This document shows positions 15,501 through 28,100 of a stretch of DNA of 64,000 nucleotides, piece by piece. Every line of letters starts with the position of its first letter. Position 1 is the first letter of the stretch. This stretch comes from Mytilus trossulus. Lineage: Eukaryota; Mollusca; Bivalvia; Mytilida; Mytilidae. Below the pieces are notes generated by a model that was not told the DNA's origin, searched no databases, and saw nothing but the letters and a program-made list of their open reading frames with translations. The stretch lies in assembly GCF_036588685.1 (NCBI RefSeq), contig NC_086374.1:65098457-65162456 (forward strand), in the 5' to 3' direction. The position numbers were made by a program, and so were the translations under genes.

Positions 15501-18500
15501 TAATATGTGTAAGTTTATAAATTTGGTTTATAGACCAAAAACATCAATTTGAAGAGTTCCTGTACAATATTGTATAATTTTTCGACTTTCTGGTCACTAT
15601 ATTCAAAATCCAAAGAACATTAAATACTGTGAGTACTTTTATTCATGTGGTACCATTTTTCCTGGTTTTCGTGGATGACTTTATCCACGAATTTAAGTGT
15701 CCAACTAAATTAAACAACCATTGTCCAAATCAGGAAATGGAAAGATCCCCATCGGTAGATTTGACTACTGATATGATCTATTGAATATTTTGAATAACAC
15801 CAAATATGAGAATACTCTAATAGCAGTCATAGAACTACAACTGCATGCAGGAATATACCCATTTAATCTTTAATACTCTAAACTGTTTTTAATTCTCATA
15901 AAAAATATTTGTGATCAATGAAAGTAAGATTTCTGATATTGATATGCTAGTATGATAAAGGGTTCATTTTATATCCTCATCCTCGTGCATTTGTGAAATA
16001 ATAATTTCATACTGGGCTTGATTTTGATAAGAATTATTTGACAATTTTAGATACGTTTATAGCATTTGTTTATATTACTACTTTCTCTAGGTGACATGTT
16101 TATGGCCTAATTAACACTTTTGATAGTCTTTAATCTGTTGATCACTTTATCATGGGTTAATCAGTGTTATCACTACGATTTGCACAGGTCAATGTTTACT
16201 TTGCAATTTTCTTCACTCCAGACTATTTGTAAACTTCGTTTCTAAAGGCTTTAATTTTTCTATTTTATTTTTTAGAAAACAAAAATCCACGAATTTAGAA
16301 ACCCACGAACATCTTAATATTGCTAAATACAGGAAAATTGATACCCACGAATTAAAGTACTTTCACAGTACCGTACATTCTAAATATTTTAACATGTTTT
16401 TAACGTTTGCAAAAAATGTGACTGGATTAGTTTAGCATTCAAAAAATCTAACATCATTGCTAGCATTTACTGAAATCTCATGAATCATTCCCTAATTTTT
16501 TGTTCATTGATAACAAATGCAACTATATTTTAATAGATATAGGAAGATGTGGTGTGAGTGCCAATGAGACAACTCTCCATCCAAATAACAATTTAAAAAG
16601 TAAACCATTATAGGTTTTTAAGTATGGCCTTCAACACGGAGCCTTGGCTCACACCGAACAACAAGCTATAAAGGGCCCCAAAATTACTAGTGTAAAACCA
16701 TTCAAATGGGAAAACCAACGGTCTAATCTATATAAAGCATGTTAACTTATATCTCAGAATACAAGTATTTTCTTTTTCAAATGATAAACTTGATATTGAC
16801 AATTATTCATCATTACACTTGAGATGTGGTATGATTGCCAAAGAGACAACTATCCGTCAGAGAGAAATCACATTAAGTGGATATCAGCAATAACAGGTCA
16901 TAATACCACCTTCAACAATGAGGTAAAAATCCACACCTGAGTAGTTTGCTATAAAAGCCTGTACATGAAAAATGTGAAACAGTTTAAACAAAAGAGCTAT
17001 AAGCCTTATGTACAACAAAACAATTTTCAAATAAAAATATGACGGACACGAACCAACAACAACTAATGAAATACAAACTCCTAACTAAGGATAAGAACAT
17101 ACAGAATATATTTATAAATTAGCAGGATAATCAACTATTACTGAATCTAAGTATACATGTAATATCAGGGTTTCCCCTGGGTCTATTATTTTTTTCGCCA
17201 CCTCTTTCGCCAAAACAATATATTTTTCGCCACATTATTATTTTTTTCGCCAAATAACATAACTATATGTTTTGTTTAAAATTTATATTTTTTTTGTTAA
17301 TGAATAAACACTAAAAAATTACTTTAAAACAACAGATTTTTTTAATTTAAAAGGGAAAACTATTCATTGTATTTTAAACAACTTTAGTAATTGATTGGGC
17401 CACTATACTTTTAATAATAAAGAAGATATACGTCCTGGAATATAACAATATTATTGGACATGTTTTCATTATATAATACCAGTATAGTTCGTAGGGAAAG
17501 TTTCTTTAAAAGAAAAATACTGATGTTCCCTTTCGTACTAAGAAGGTTTTTTTTACAACAAAATTAAATCTTTTATCACATGAAATTGATCCCTCGTTTC
17601 ATGTGTAGTCATTACATTGAAGGGCTACTCTCAATCGAGCCAACCTTTTTGGATAGATTTCTTCATAATGACAGTTTTCTTTTTTTTCTTGACCATCGTA
17701 AATGAAAAAGTTGAGACGTAAAACTAGGCTTGAAACACGTGTGTCACTCAAACGTCTTCCTAATCAATTACCGATATTTAAGTCAAAGGATAATTAAAGT
17801 TTTAAATCCGAGATTTTTCTTGCTTTTGGACATTTTTCGTCACAACAACAGCTTTCTTTTCTAAACTATCTTTAAAAGCGGAGGAGACGTCAAAAGTTTG
17901 CTTCAAACACGTGCGTCGCAAAGTGGTAAATAAATTCTATATGTGACATTTAGCAGAAGCCATTTAACCATATCATTTTGTCAAACAATTCAATCAACAT
18001 CTTTATTAATATAGTCCTTTGTTGTCGATAGAAATAAAATGCAATCAGCTGATTATTCATTTTCTGTCCAGACGTTAATGAGGTCAAGGTGATTTCCGAG
18101 TATTGTCTGATCGGGTAAAGTCCGAGAAACTCGAAAAAAGTAAATAAACAAGATGGAGGAAAATAAATCGTTCTATATATTTCTTTCGCCAAATTCTTTC
18201 GCAAATGACGAATTTTTATCGCCACAATTATTATTTTTTCGCAAATTGCGAAAATGGCGACCGCCAGCGGAAACCCTGTGTAATATATAAAAACATAATT
18301 ATCTTGTACAAAAATTAGTGCCAACTGAATTATTATTTTGTAAATGCTTAGTTATGCTAAAAACTGTATTTTAATTACTGTGCATTCATTTTTATTCGTT
18401 TGATACCAATTTTCATGGTTTTCCTGGGTACAGGTGAACCACGAAATTAAATATTCAACAAATGACAAATTGTCTAAAGGCTTGTATGCAATTTTCGGCA

Positions 18501-18750
18501 AAACCAAGAAATTAAATGTCAATGAATTCTCAAGTTTTCCCTCTTCCACCAAAAATTGATACCTACAAAAATAACTGAATCCACAGTATGAATCACTATG
18601 TATAAAATATCTTGATTACAAAAAAGCTTCTCTTATCAGTCTTTAACATTTTTTCCTTTTGTTCTGTTTTCAGTGACGGCGATCGGAGGAGGTATAGCTG
18701 TTGTGGCAGCTGGACTGTCCTATATGTTATTTGGTGATTCACAGACCTAA
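586..18750 (+). CDS. ODR4: ODR4 homologue (protein odr-4 family), complete, 12 coding exons
   Basis: Coding exons: 586-681, 6005-6175, 7459-7554, 10022-10119, 10551-10587, 10891-11028, 11929-12105, 12641-12760, 13497-13578, 14347-14532, 15422-15508, 18674-18750. All introns are GT-AG and all phases match. The product is 454 residues, about the length of vertebrate ODR4. The N-terminus starts MGKTILADES, and conserved blocks MLPGG, FKPADWK, RCELLCED and FCDYKF are present. An acidic-to-basic linker lies near residues 48-65, and a hydrophobic segment at about 432-449 is followed by a short polar tail, suggesting tail anchoring. An in-frame ATG at 520 would add 22 residues, but homologues begin at the 586 MGKT methionine. 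Family knowledge: worm ODR-4 helps odorant receptors reach cilia, and vertebrate ODR4 is an ER membrane protein that partners UFSP2 in UFMylation. The role in this animal is inferred. Confidence 0.93.
1471..1723 (-). mobile_element. 5'-truncated LINE 3' end
   Basis: Homologous to the 3' part of the longer LINE at 29557-30645, in the same orientation. Recognisable blocks include AGAGACAACA, GAAGGTCACCAACAGG and ATATATACTAGTTCAGTGAT. Lies in ODR4 intron 1. Confidence 0.65.
3487..5449 (+). mobile_element. Large repeat with TATACGACCGC inverted ends, copy R1
   Basis: Begins TTATACGACCGC and ends with the inverted GCGGTCGTATAA followed by AGCTACGCCCTGCGGAGC. Inside come a CGTCGT-rich stretch, about four units of ~190 bp (3.6-4.2 kb), then units of ~145-170 bp (4.2-4.7 kb), then a unique 3' part with TTGTGCAATAGCA repeats. 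No transposase is seen. Sits in ODR4 intron 1. Confidence 0.7.
6280..6555 (+). repeat. Mytilid-type interspersed repeat, SINE-like
   Basis: Contains the family signature of a TGAGTGCCAATGAGACAACT block, a central CAATATGGAGCCTTGG block, and a CAACAAACGAC tail with a CTGACTTAGAACAGG end. Located in ODR4 intron 2. Confidence 0.6.
7564..7812 (-). mobile_element. 5'-truncated LINE 3' end
   Basis: Same family and orientation as 29557-30645, starting 9 bases after the donor of the ODR4 exon that ends at 7554. An internal deletion relative to the long copy removes the GGCCCCTAAAC block. Confidence 0.65.
9215..9475 (+). repeat. Mytilid-type interspersed repeat, SINE-like
   Basis: Begins GGGATGTGGTATGGCTGCCA, with AATGAGCAAAGCCCATACCG in the middle and ACGACAACCACTGAATT at the end. 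A member of the same broad family as 6280-6555. Confidence 0.6.
11330..11560 (+). repeat. Diverged interspersed repeat of the SINE-like family
   Basis: Retains CCTTCAACAATGAGCAAAAC and a CTCCTAACTGAGGACAG end. The 5' part is poorly preserved. Confidence 0.4.
12301..12525 (+). repeat. Mytilid-type interspersed repeat, SINE-like
   Basis: Starts AGATATAAGATGTGGTATGA and ends in CAACCACTGAATTAAGGCTC. Lies just upstream of an ODR4 exon. Confidence 0.5.
13697..13940 (+). repeat. Mytilid-type interspersed repeat, SINE-like
   Basis: Starts AAGATGTGGTATATATGCAA, continues with CAGTCTTTAACAATGGGTAA, and ends at a TGACAACCACTG block. Confidence 0.5.
14668..14880 (+). repeat. Mytilid-type interspersed repeat, SINE-like
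   Basis: Starts AGAAGATATGGTGTGATTGG and retains CCTCAAAATGACAAATGCAA. The 3' end is degraded. Confidence 0.5.
16534..16735 (+). repeat. Mytilid-type interspersed repeat, SINE-like
   Basis: Well-preserved start AGATATAGGAAGATGTGGTG, with a GGAGCCTTGGCTCACACCGA centre. It lacks the 3' tail seen in the 19116 copy. Confidence 0.6.
16821..17095 (+). repeat. Mytilid-type interspersed repeat, SINE-like
   Basis: Starts GAGATGTGGTATGATTGCCA and ends CAAACTCCTAACTAAGGATA, directly upstream of the hAT-like element at 17166. Confidence 0.6.
17166..18278. mobile_element. hAT-like non-autonomous DNA transposon, copy A
   Basis: Ends are CAGGGTTTCC and its inverse GGAAACCCTG. An exact 8-bp duplication TGTAATAT flanks it (17158-17165 and 18279-18286). 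Length 1,113 bp. TTTTCGCCA-rich blocks near both ends form further inverted repeats. No transposase frame is seen. In the last ODR4 intron. Confidence 0.8.
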
Positions 18751-19115
18751 ACTATTAAAACATAATATATTTTTATTTCATCTTTTTGTAAATTATTTCC
18801 ACCAAACTTATGAAGGTTTTTACTCCTTGAGTAACTTACTAAGCCGAAGAAGTTATCGTCCCTTTCATTATCTCTGATTTCTTTATCAAGTCATAAATGT
18901 CATATGTTGGACTTCATCAAACATCCATTTTGATTTGACAAACAAAAAAAAAAGGTTAAAAAGGTTTGTTTATTATAAAGAAAAAAGTGAAATGGTCAAT
19001 GTAGAAAATTGATGTTTTAATCTTTCCTTTGATTTTGTTTAGACGCTTCATATTGTTTTACAAATATATGATTGATTGATTAATTGGCTCAATTCTATTT
19101 TGCTTTTTCATGGTG
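18751..19115. other. ODR4 3' flank
   Basis: Contains ATTAAA just after the ODR4 stop, a possible weak polyadenylation signal. Nothing else is recognised. Confidence 0.3.
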
Positions 19116-19405
19116 TAGATATAGGAAGATGTGGTGTGAGTGCCATTGAGACAACTCTCCATCCTAATAACAATTTATAAAAAAGTAAACCATTATAGGT
19201 CAATGTATAGCCTTCAACACGGAGCTTGGCTCACACTGAACAACAAGCAATAAAGGGCCCCAAAATTACTAGTGTAAAACCATTCAAACGGGAAAACCAA
19301 CAGTCTAATCTATATATTAAAAAGGAGAAACGAGAAACACGTATAAATTACATAAACAAACGACAACTACTGTACATCAGATTCCTGACTTAGGACAGGT
19401 GCAAA
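19116..19405 (+). repeat. Mytilid-type interspersed repeat, SINE-like (fullest copy)
   Basis: Begins AGATATAGGAAGATGTGGTG and ends GACTTAGGACAGGTGCAAAC. Followed at about 19430-19510 by a fragment of the tRNA-derived SINE seen at 25670. Confidence 0.6.
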
Positions 19406-19769
19406 CATTTGCAGCGGGATTAAATGTTTTAATGAATCCAAACCTTCTCCCTTTTTCTGAAGGTCAGTTTTTAATGTTGGAGGAAGCCAGAGTGCCTAGA
19501 GAGAGCCACAAATCTTGAAAATATAAGTCTGACATGTCTATTCATTCAGACAATTTACATCTAGCACAGGCGCACATGCAAAATAGCTAAAATAACTGTA
19601 TCTGTTCACGACATTATACAAAATGCAAACTAGCAATTAACTTTCTTGAACATAAGCACCATAAATGGCTATATTGCTGTAGAAATATTGGAGTGCACAC
19701 ACTGAATGTTTCTTTTGCTTAACTTTTTATGATTTAAATTGTGTTGAATTCTTAATATGAAGTTTCACT

Positions 19770-20560
19770 ACAAGTACCACAGACCCTTACCATTATCATT
19801 TTATGAAAATGAGGTCACTTTGATAAACCCTGCCAGACAGACATGTTCACCTCACAATTATACCCTACACCATATTACTTGGTATCAGAAGCATGATTTC
19901 TAAAAAAAAAATTGAACATTTGACCAATGAACCATTAATATGAAGTCAAGGTCACATCCTCCCTGCTAGACATCATGTACACCATGAAATAGTTCCATAT
20001 ACATGTACCAAACATAGCTGTTTATTTTGGTCATAGTATCTGAAAAAAATACACAACCATACAAAACTTTATACTGACTAATGAACCATAAAATAAGAGG
20101 TAAATGTCAGATGAATCATTAGGATTTCATATAAAACCTACCAGACGGACATGTACATCTTGCACTCATTTCATAGTGTTCCTATTGTTCCCAAGAAACA
20201 GCCCAAGACAGACACTAAAAACTTTGCATTTAAGAGTGACCACGAAATTAAGGTCAAGGTCAAATGAACCATATTTATTCTACAATCACTCCATACACCA
20301 AATATATTTGACATATTACTTATATGTCTGATAAACTTAACATCTATGATCATTCATACAAATGAGGTCAAGGTCATTTGAAACTGCTAGATGGACATGT
20401 ACACCCGACAATCATTCCATACACAAAATATATTGGCTCCTTTGCTTATAGTATCTGAGAAATAGACCAAACACACAAATGAATAAAAAAAAGCCAAACA
20501 GTTAAGGTCTTGAAATCTAACAATCATTCCATACACCAAATATAGTTGACCTGTTGCGTA
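19770..20560 (-). repeat. Tandem ~150-bp mollusc repeat (minus orientation)
   Basis: Recurring AAGGTCAAGGTCA, GGACATGTACA and CATTCCATACACCAAATATA blocks at about 150-bp steps. The reverse complement matches the tandem repeat at 60590-61390. Confidence 0.55.
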
Positions 20561-20731
20561 CAGATATAGGCAACATGTTTCTTTCTTTCATTGTCATCTG
20601 TGGGTCTTACATAGCTGTGACATTATTAAATCATACATTGAACACCGGGAAGGTAACCTGAAATTGTGTGGATTGTGAAATATTGTTTTGAAGTCTAAGA
20701 AAATGTATATAAAATTGCTTGTGGGTACTTA

Positions 20732-21008
20732 GGCAGCAACCATTTGATTTTCTGGGGGGGGCTATGTTTTTTTTTTCTGTGCACCCTTTTTTTTCTTCGG
20801 CGAAGAACAATCAATTTTTTTAGCGACAAACCGAGAACAATTTTTTGCTTTCAATTTTAGAATTACATATAGTTGCAGCTGAGGGTGAAACAAACAATTT
20901 TTTTTTCTCAGGGTCCAAAACAAATTATTTTTTTCACCAAAACCTGGAAACAAACTTTTTTTTCCAAAAAAAACCATAGCCCCCCCAGAAAATCAAATGG
21001 TTGCTGCC
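20732..21008. mobile_element. 277-bp foldback MITE with TTA target duplication
   Basis: Terminal inverted repeats start GGCAGCAACCATTTGATTTT and match for about 35 bp, including a G7-8 run. TTA flanks both ends (20729-20731 and 21009-21011). No coding capacity. Confidence 0.75.
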
Positions 21009-21028
21009 TTAGTATTCCTTGCTATACT

Positions 21029-21430
21029 AAAAATTGAGTATGGAAATGGGGAATGTATCAAAGACTCAACAACCTGACCATAGAAAAAAACAACAGCAGA
21101 AGGTCACCAACAGGTCTTCAATGTAACGAGAAATTCCCCCACCCGGAGGCGTCCTTCAGCTGGCCCCTAAACAAATATATACTAGTTCAGTGATAATGAA
21201 CGCCATACTAATTTCCAAATTGTACACAAGAAACTAAAATTAAAATAATACAAGACTAACAAAGACCAGAGGCTCCTGACTTGGGACAGTTGCAAAAATG
21301 CGGCAGGGTTAAATCGTTATGAGATCTCAACCCTCCCCCTATACCTCTAGCCAATGTAGAAAAGTAAACGCATAACAATACGTACATTTAAAATTCAATT
21401 CAAGAGAAGTCCAAGTCTGATGTCAGTATA
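21029..21430 (-). mobile_element. 5'-truncated LINE 3' end
   Basis: Same family as 29557-30645, extending to the AGTCCAAGTCTGATGTCAG block. It lies just after the MITE at 20732-21008. Confidence 0.65.
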
Positions 21431-22196
21431 CAGTATTGATTAAATCATTTTGCTCACTTTTGGAGGCTGTGTAGGGATGTTGTTCACAACCTTGTCAGAT
21501 ATGAAACATGATTTTTTTTTAACTTGCAATGTTTCATGGGATCAGCCATTTATTTGCCTTGTACACTGTGTTTAGATGTAAGTATTGGAAAGTACTTGTA
21601 CAAAAAATGCACATGAATCAAGGTGTACACAGTGGCACAGACATGAATGAGGTTGATCCTTGCAAGAGATGACAGATTGAACACATTTTTGTCTTGTACT
21701 CATAATGTATTCTTTTATAACTGTAAAGTATGAGCATGTGAACTTGTTTTTAAAAAAAAAAAATTTTAGATAATTTTGTTAGTTATTTTTTCCATTTCTT
21801 TTTTAGTCTCCTACTGACAAAGTGGAAGGGGACTTTATAGATTTGCACTCCGTCCTTGAAGATATTGTTTTGATATTTGGTGTAAAGTTTAATCATGACA
21901 AATACAGATCATGTGAAATTTTGTTATGGTCTAATGAATTTTTTGCAGAATTCTGGACATGGACATAAAAAATTCACTTAAATAATCAGTTTTCTACACT
22001 TTTTTCTTCATGCTTGAAGATATTGACCTCATATTTTTTAAAAATTTAACACCACCACAAGTTATAGATGAAGTTAGCATTTTTGTTCCAGCACTTTGAA
22101 TTTTTAACCGGTGCATGGGCATGCAATGCTCTCAGAATGCTTGTTAACCATATGTTTGATACACTGTACAGAATGTCTGGACAACAAACATTTGTG

Positions 22197-25100
22197 TCAT
22201 GATACTTTATTTAATGCTGCATAAGCTTTGTCTATATATTGTTTGAGTAAGTGTTCATCTTGCAAAAGTTTCTTCAGCTTATCTGCCTCCATCTCCATCA
22301 ACATGCCTACAAAATAAAATATTGTATTAAAGATTACAAAATACTCCAAATGATATCTAAAGTTTTTAGTGCTTAAACTATTAAACCCTCTAATCTAAAA
22401 TACTTTGATTAACTCGAAAAGAAATATATTTTTTTAACTTTCTGATTTTATATTGTAAACGTTCATTATCACTGAACTGGTGTATGTTTGTTAGGGGGCC
22501 AGCTAAAGGACGCCTCCGGGTGCTGGAATTTCTCGTTACATTGAAGATCTGTTGGTGACCTTCTGCTGTTGTTTTTTCTATGGTCTCGGGTTGTTGTCTC
22601 TTTGATACATTCCCCATTTCCATTCACAATTTTAAAAACGTGTGATAAATCAAGATGTCTGGAAAAACAGAATTAAAGAGAGCTTTCTTCCATCCATTCA
22701 AATATTCCAAAGAAGTTGCATAATGTTTGATTGGATTTGAATTTCTGTGTTATAACGCCACTTTCATGAACGTCTTCGTGATATTTAGTGGTGGCCACTT
22801 TTTATTGGTGCAAGAAGCCAGAGTGCCTGGAGAAGACCCCTGACCTTCAATAGGAAAACTTATAATCCCAGTCAATTAAGATTGGAATCTAGTGCATCTG
22901 CATGAGCTGGGTTTTAACTCACAATCTCAGTTTTGACTGGCTAGTGATGACAAGGCCCCTTCACAGTGTTTAATAAGAGATCCTATTTTTTTATTAAACA
23001 TGTAAATTAACAGACGGTGACATCCCATTACTCCGACAACCATTATTCCGACAGCCCATTACTCCGACAGCCCACTATTCCGACAGCCCATTACTCCGAC
23101 AGCCCACTTTTCCGACAACCCATTACTCTGACAGCCCATTATTCCGACAATGCATTTTTCTTATGTGTATGGGTAAATTTTCTCTAAAAAAGACCAACTC
23201 CGTTCTCTGTAACATTTGTGGTTGTATGTTTATCCTGGTCCCTCTTTCGTTTTACGTGTCTGGGTATTTTATTTTTCTTTACATTTTATCGTTGATGTGT
23301 CCACTGTCAGTCTGTGCTGCTCGCTGTGTATTTTTTGTGTGTCTTGGTCTACCTTCTTTCACTAGTTTGTCGATTATCCCCTTTTGCGTATCAGGGGAGT
23401 TAGGTTTCATCACTATTAACTACATAAAGAAATATAACGGAGTTGGATAACACTACCTGCCTTCTTTGGTCGCAACACTTTCTATCCCTTGTATCACTTA
23501 TCTGAGTTTTATTTAAATTAATTGTGTCGCAGAAATAAGGGACTAATGTAGCGTCAGTCAAATTGAGAAAAACAAAGAGACAAATACATACCAGATCCTT
23601 AAAAATAAGATGACAACCAGGACGAAATATGAGCTCAGAAAAGATTAGCAATTCCAATTATGAATATGGTATCATGTTCGGGAATGTGAATCCAAGAAAT
23701 ACGGAGACAGTACACAGCACTTCCAATAGCGATCGATCAGACATATAAAGTCTGCGAGATGACACTCAATTTATTTGTAGTGATACTAATTTTATATCCC
23801 GAGCTTATTTCAAAATCTAGAAAAATATGTCTCTTTTATAATAGTTGAAGGAAGTCGGGTCGGTGACTGTTTATGACATAGAAATATACAGTCAATGTAT
23901 TTTGACTGTTCATGCCAATAGAACGATACTCAGTGCAGTATAAAAGCAAATAACAACTAGTAAAAAATCTAAGACAATGTGTTTGTGTCTTTCTCAATGT
24001 CTAATTGTAAAAACTTACTACATTACATGTATGTGTTTTGTGGCAAACTTGACACTCATTTTTATTTGAAGATTGTTTCCAAGGACAAAAATATTTAGAC
24101 ATAATTGATTTTAAGGAAGGAAGTTCAGTTAAGAATCGGTGCTCACCCATTACATTAAGAACTGAAAATGCCAGATATTCAAAAAATCGTATTGTACAGC
24201 TGATAAAGTTGAGCATGAGTGTCATTTTTCAACGAATGCTCTCATTATCAAAATTTGAGGGAGCCTGCGGAACTCTTTCAGCATAATCAGTCTAGCACAT
24301 GTGGGACTTTGAAAAGTTAGATAAATATAATAATAAATCTTCGATGTAAACACAAGAAAACTTTACTATTACATGTATAGGGGAAACAAATGATGATTAT
24401 ATTGTTAGTTCTTTTGAATTATGTTGTACATGGTTTGATACTGAATGTTATTTGATATCAATGTGCTAGTTTTTTATTCTATTTTGTTTTGGCTCCGATT
24501 GTGAATGAGGCTTACGGTGTTATAAAGATACTTATATCATATTATTACTATGATATTAGTATTGTCAAGTCTTAATGTTGACCCAATCATTATACCACCG
24601 CCTCACAAAAGTGGAAATATACTGTTTTACCACGGTCTGTCTGTCCATTCAACCGTCCACTCGTCAGTCAGCCCGTCCGTGAGTTTGTCCGTCCGTCCCA
24701 TGGATATTTTCGTTGCATCTTTTTCATGAACGACATTACAAGGATTTCTAGAAGGTTTATTGAAGTCGGCTATATCGTGGTTGTTCGTGATTTTTTATGC
24801 TGTTTATATATCTTTAAATTTAGAAAGTGAAATAATATTTTCTGTTCTTTTCTATATACAGATTTCCAATTGAGTGTATAGAAAGTATTCAAACTACCTC
24901 ATTCTTATGTTATATATATTTAAAAAAATATATTATTACATATATCTAAACGTAATAATACAGACAGACAAGTTTTATTTAACCCTGATATCCTAATACT
25001 TGGCTTGATTAGTGTCGGACTTATGGGTTGTCGGAGTATTGGGCTGTCGGAGCAATGGGTTGTCGTACTAATGGGTTGTCGGAACAATGGGCTGTCAGAC

Positions 25101-28100
25101 TAATGGGCTGTCGGAATAATGGTGTGTAACTGAACAGACAAACAACATTAAGATGTCCTGCTGATAACAGGCATACATTGGGACTGGGTGGTAAACAGGA
25201 TAGCTCAAAGCAATGTCAACTTATTACACACTTAAAACCTCCAGTACATATTTCCAATGTTCCTAAGACATTTATTGCTGTAGGATAAACTTTTGACATG
25301 ATGTACCTGTGATTTTCTCTACATGTTTTGGATAAACTGTCTCTATCTTCTGGTACAACATCTCTCCTATAAATTCTCTTTCACTGCTATCAATAGCTAA
25401 TCTGGCTTTATCTACAGCTACCTGAAACTTTTCTTTATCTTGCAACAAGACTTTCACATTTTCATTTCCCAATTCCAGAATCATACCTATAGAATAAATT
25501 TGTTTTCTATCAAATAAATTTCTATTTTCAAAAATAAAAAGAAATGTACAAGTCCCAGTCATTATGAGTTTCTCTAGTAGTGAAAAATTGTCTCATTGTT
25601 ATTGTTCTATTTAATTTGATTTTTGTTAGTTTAAACACCACTTATAAGAACCGCATTTAGGCTATTTCATGTCGGTAATTTTCTATTGGTGGAGGAAGCG
25701 GATTGCCTGGAGAAAACCAGTCTTTTAATAGGAAAACTGACAATCCTAGTCAATTAAGATTGGAGTCAAGTGCACCTGCACTAGCAGGGTTCTATACTCC
25801 CAACCTCAGTGTTGACTGGCTAGTTATTACTGTAGTAACTACTTAGACCACCACTCTGCCACCCAGGACCCTGTGTTCTATTTTAAGAAAAGATAAACTT
25901 ATCTTTGTAAAAATATTTTTTAAATTTTATTAATTATCTCCCTTTACATATTTTCTTTTACAATCAGTGTCAAATATTATCTGAAACTGCATAGATGCTA
26001 TAAATAAACAGAATATAAACATCACTTTTATTTCGTTCAAATGGGGTTTAGCATTAGACACAGAAACATCCAATTTTTTCCTGAATATGCATGAAATACT
26101 TGCCACTGAAAATTCAGCATACAACTATCAATCAATACCAAACTGATTGACAAATGGTGTATCCATTCATATGAATACTTATAATGCAGCAACAACACTC
26201 AATAGGTATAACATTTATCTATTAATTATTAACAACAGACAATACTTGTAAAGTCTAAAGCTCTTTAAGTTTGTGTTGCTCAGTCTTAGTTTTCTCTGTT
26301 GTGTTTTGTATACTCTTGTTTGGGGTTTTCTTACATTCTTTTATATTTGCTGTCACAGTCAGTGATAATTTCAGTTTGTGACCTATTTATAAAAGGTGCT
26401 TCACTATATAGCAACAGCAGGCATGATGTCACAAATCTGTACTCTGACTGGACAAAAAAATGGAATTGAACAAAAACCAACAAAAAAAAATATATGCTAC
26501 AATTAAAAATGTATTGTAAAAGGAAAAAACATTCTGTGCATAAAATCAAACTTAACCAGATGCTCCGCAGGGCGTAGCTTTATACGACCGCAGAGGTTGA
26601 ACCCTGAACAGTTGGGGCAAGTATGGACACAACATTCAAGCTGGATTCCGCTCTAAATTTGGATTGTGATTAAATAGTTGACACAGCATAGGTTTCTGAC
26701 ACAGAATGAATGTATTCAAATGAACTTAAAAATTTTGTTTTCTCTTAGAGCAATTCACTATGCTGTTGAATATTAATCCTCTCAAAAAAATGTTTGAAGA
26801 AATTTTCTTTTTATTAATGAAATTTCAAATGAGAAAAATTGAACCCAATTTTTTATTCACATCCCCCTTTCCCTTATTCCAAAACTAATTTCAATTAAAA
26901 TATTCTAATGGAGTTTGCAACAATTACTACTCATTTAAATACATCATAAAATATTAAGATGTAAAAAAACTGCTTGTTATCACTGAATGGTAAAGATTAT
27001 TTAAATTTATCAGTTGGTAGTAAAAAGTGAATATACATTGTATATTGTATATAACAAAGATTTAAGTTGATTCTGGACAAAGAAAGATAACTCCAATTAA
27101 AAAAAATTCTTGCAGATATTTCTTGCTTACTATACTGGACAAAGAAAGATAACTCTTAATTAAAAAAAAAATTTGCTATTTCACAATATTGTGAAATTAG
27201 ATATTTCTTGCCATTGCACAATACTGTGCAATTGAAAAGACTTGCTATTGCACAATACTTAATATAATAATTTTAGATCCTGATTTGGACCAACTTGAAA
27301 ACTGGGCCCATAATCAAAAATCTAAGTACATGTTTAGATTCAGCATATCAAAGAGGCCCAAGAATTTAATTTTTGTTAAAATCAAACTTAGTTTAATTTT
27401 GGACCCTTTGCACTTTAATTTAGACCAATTTTAAAACTGGGCCAAAAATTAAGAATCTACATACACAGTTAGATTTGGCATATCAAAGAACCCCAATTAT
27501 TCAATTTTTGATGAAATCAAACAATGTTTAATTTTGGACCTCGATTTGGGCCAACTTGAAAACTGGGCCAATAATCAAAAATCTAAGTACATTTTTAGAT
27601 TCAGCATATCAAAGAACCCCAAGGTTTCAATTTTTGTTAAAATCAAACTAAGTTTAATTTTGGACCCTTTGGACCTTAATGTAGACCAATTTGAAAACAG
27701 GACCAAAATTTAAGAATCTACATACACAGTTAGATTCGGCATATTAAAGAACCCCAATTATTCAATTTTGATGAAATCAAACAAAGTTTAATTTTGGACC
27801 CTTTGGGCCCCTTTTTCCTTAACTGTTGGGACCAAAACTCCCAAAATCAATACCAACCTTCCTTTTATAGTCATAAACCTTATGTTTAAATTTCATAGAT
27901 TTCTATTTACTTATACTAACGCTATGGTGCGAAAACCAAGAAAAATGCTTATTTGGGTCCCTTTTTGGCCCCTAATTCCTAAACTGTTGGGACCGAAACT
28001 CCCAAAATCAATACCAACCTTCCTTTTGTGGTCATAAACATTGTGTTTAAATTTCATTGATTTCTATTCACTTTAACTAAAGTTATTGTGCGAAAACCAA

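Noticed and set aside
23020-23160. CRISPR-like look of the short repeats
   Set aside because: Units are contiguous 16-17-bp satellites without distinct spacers, in an animal genome.
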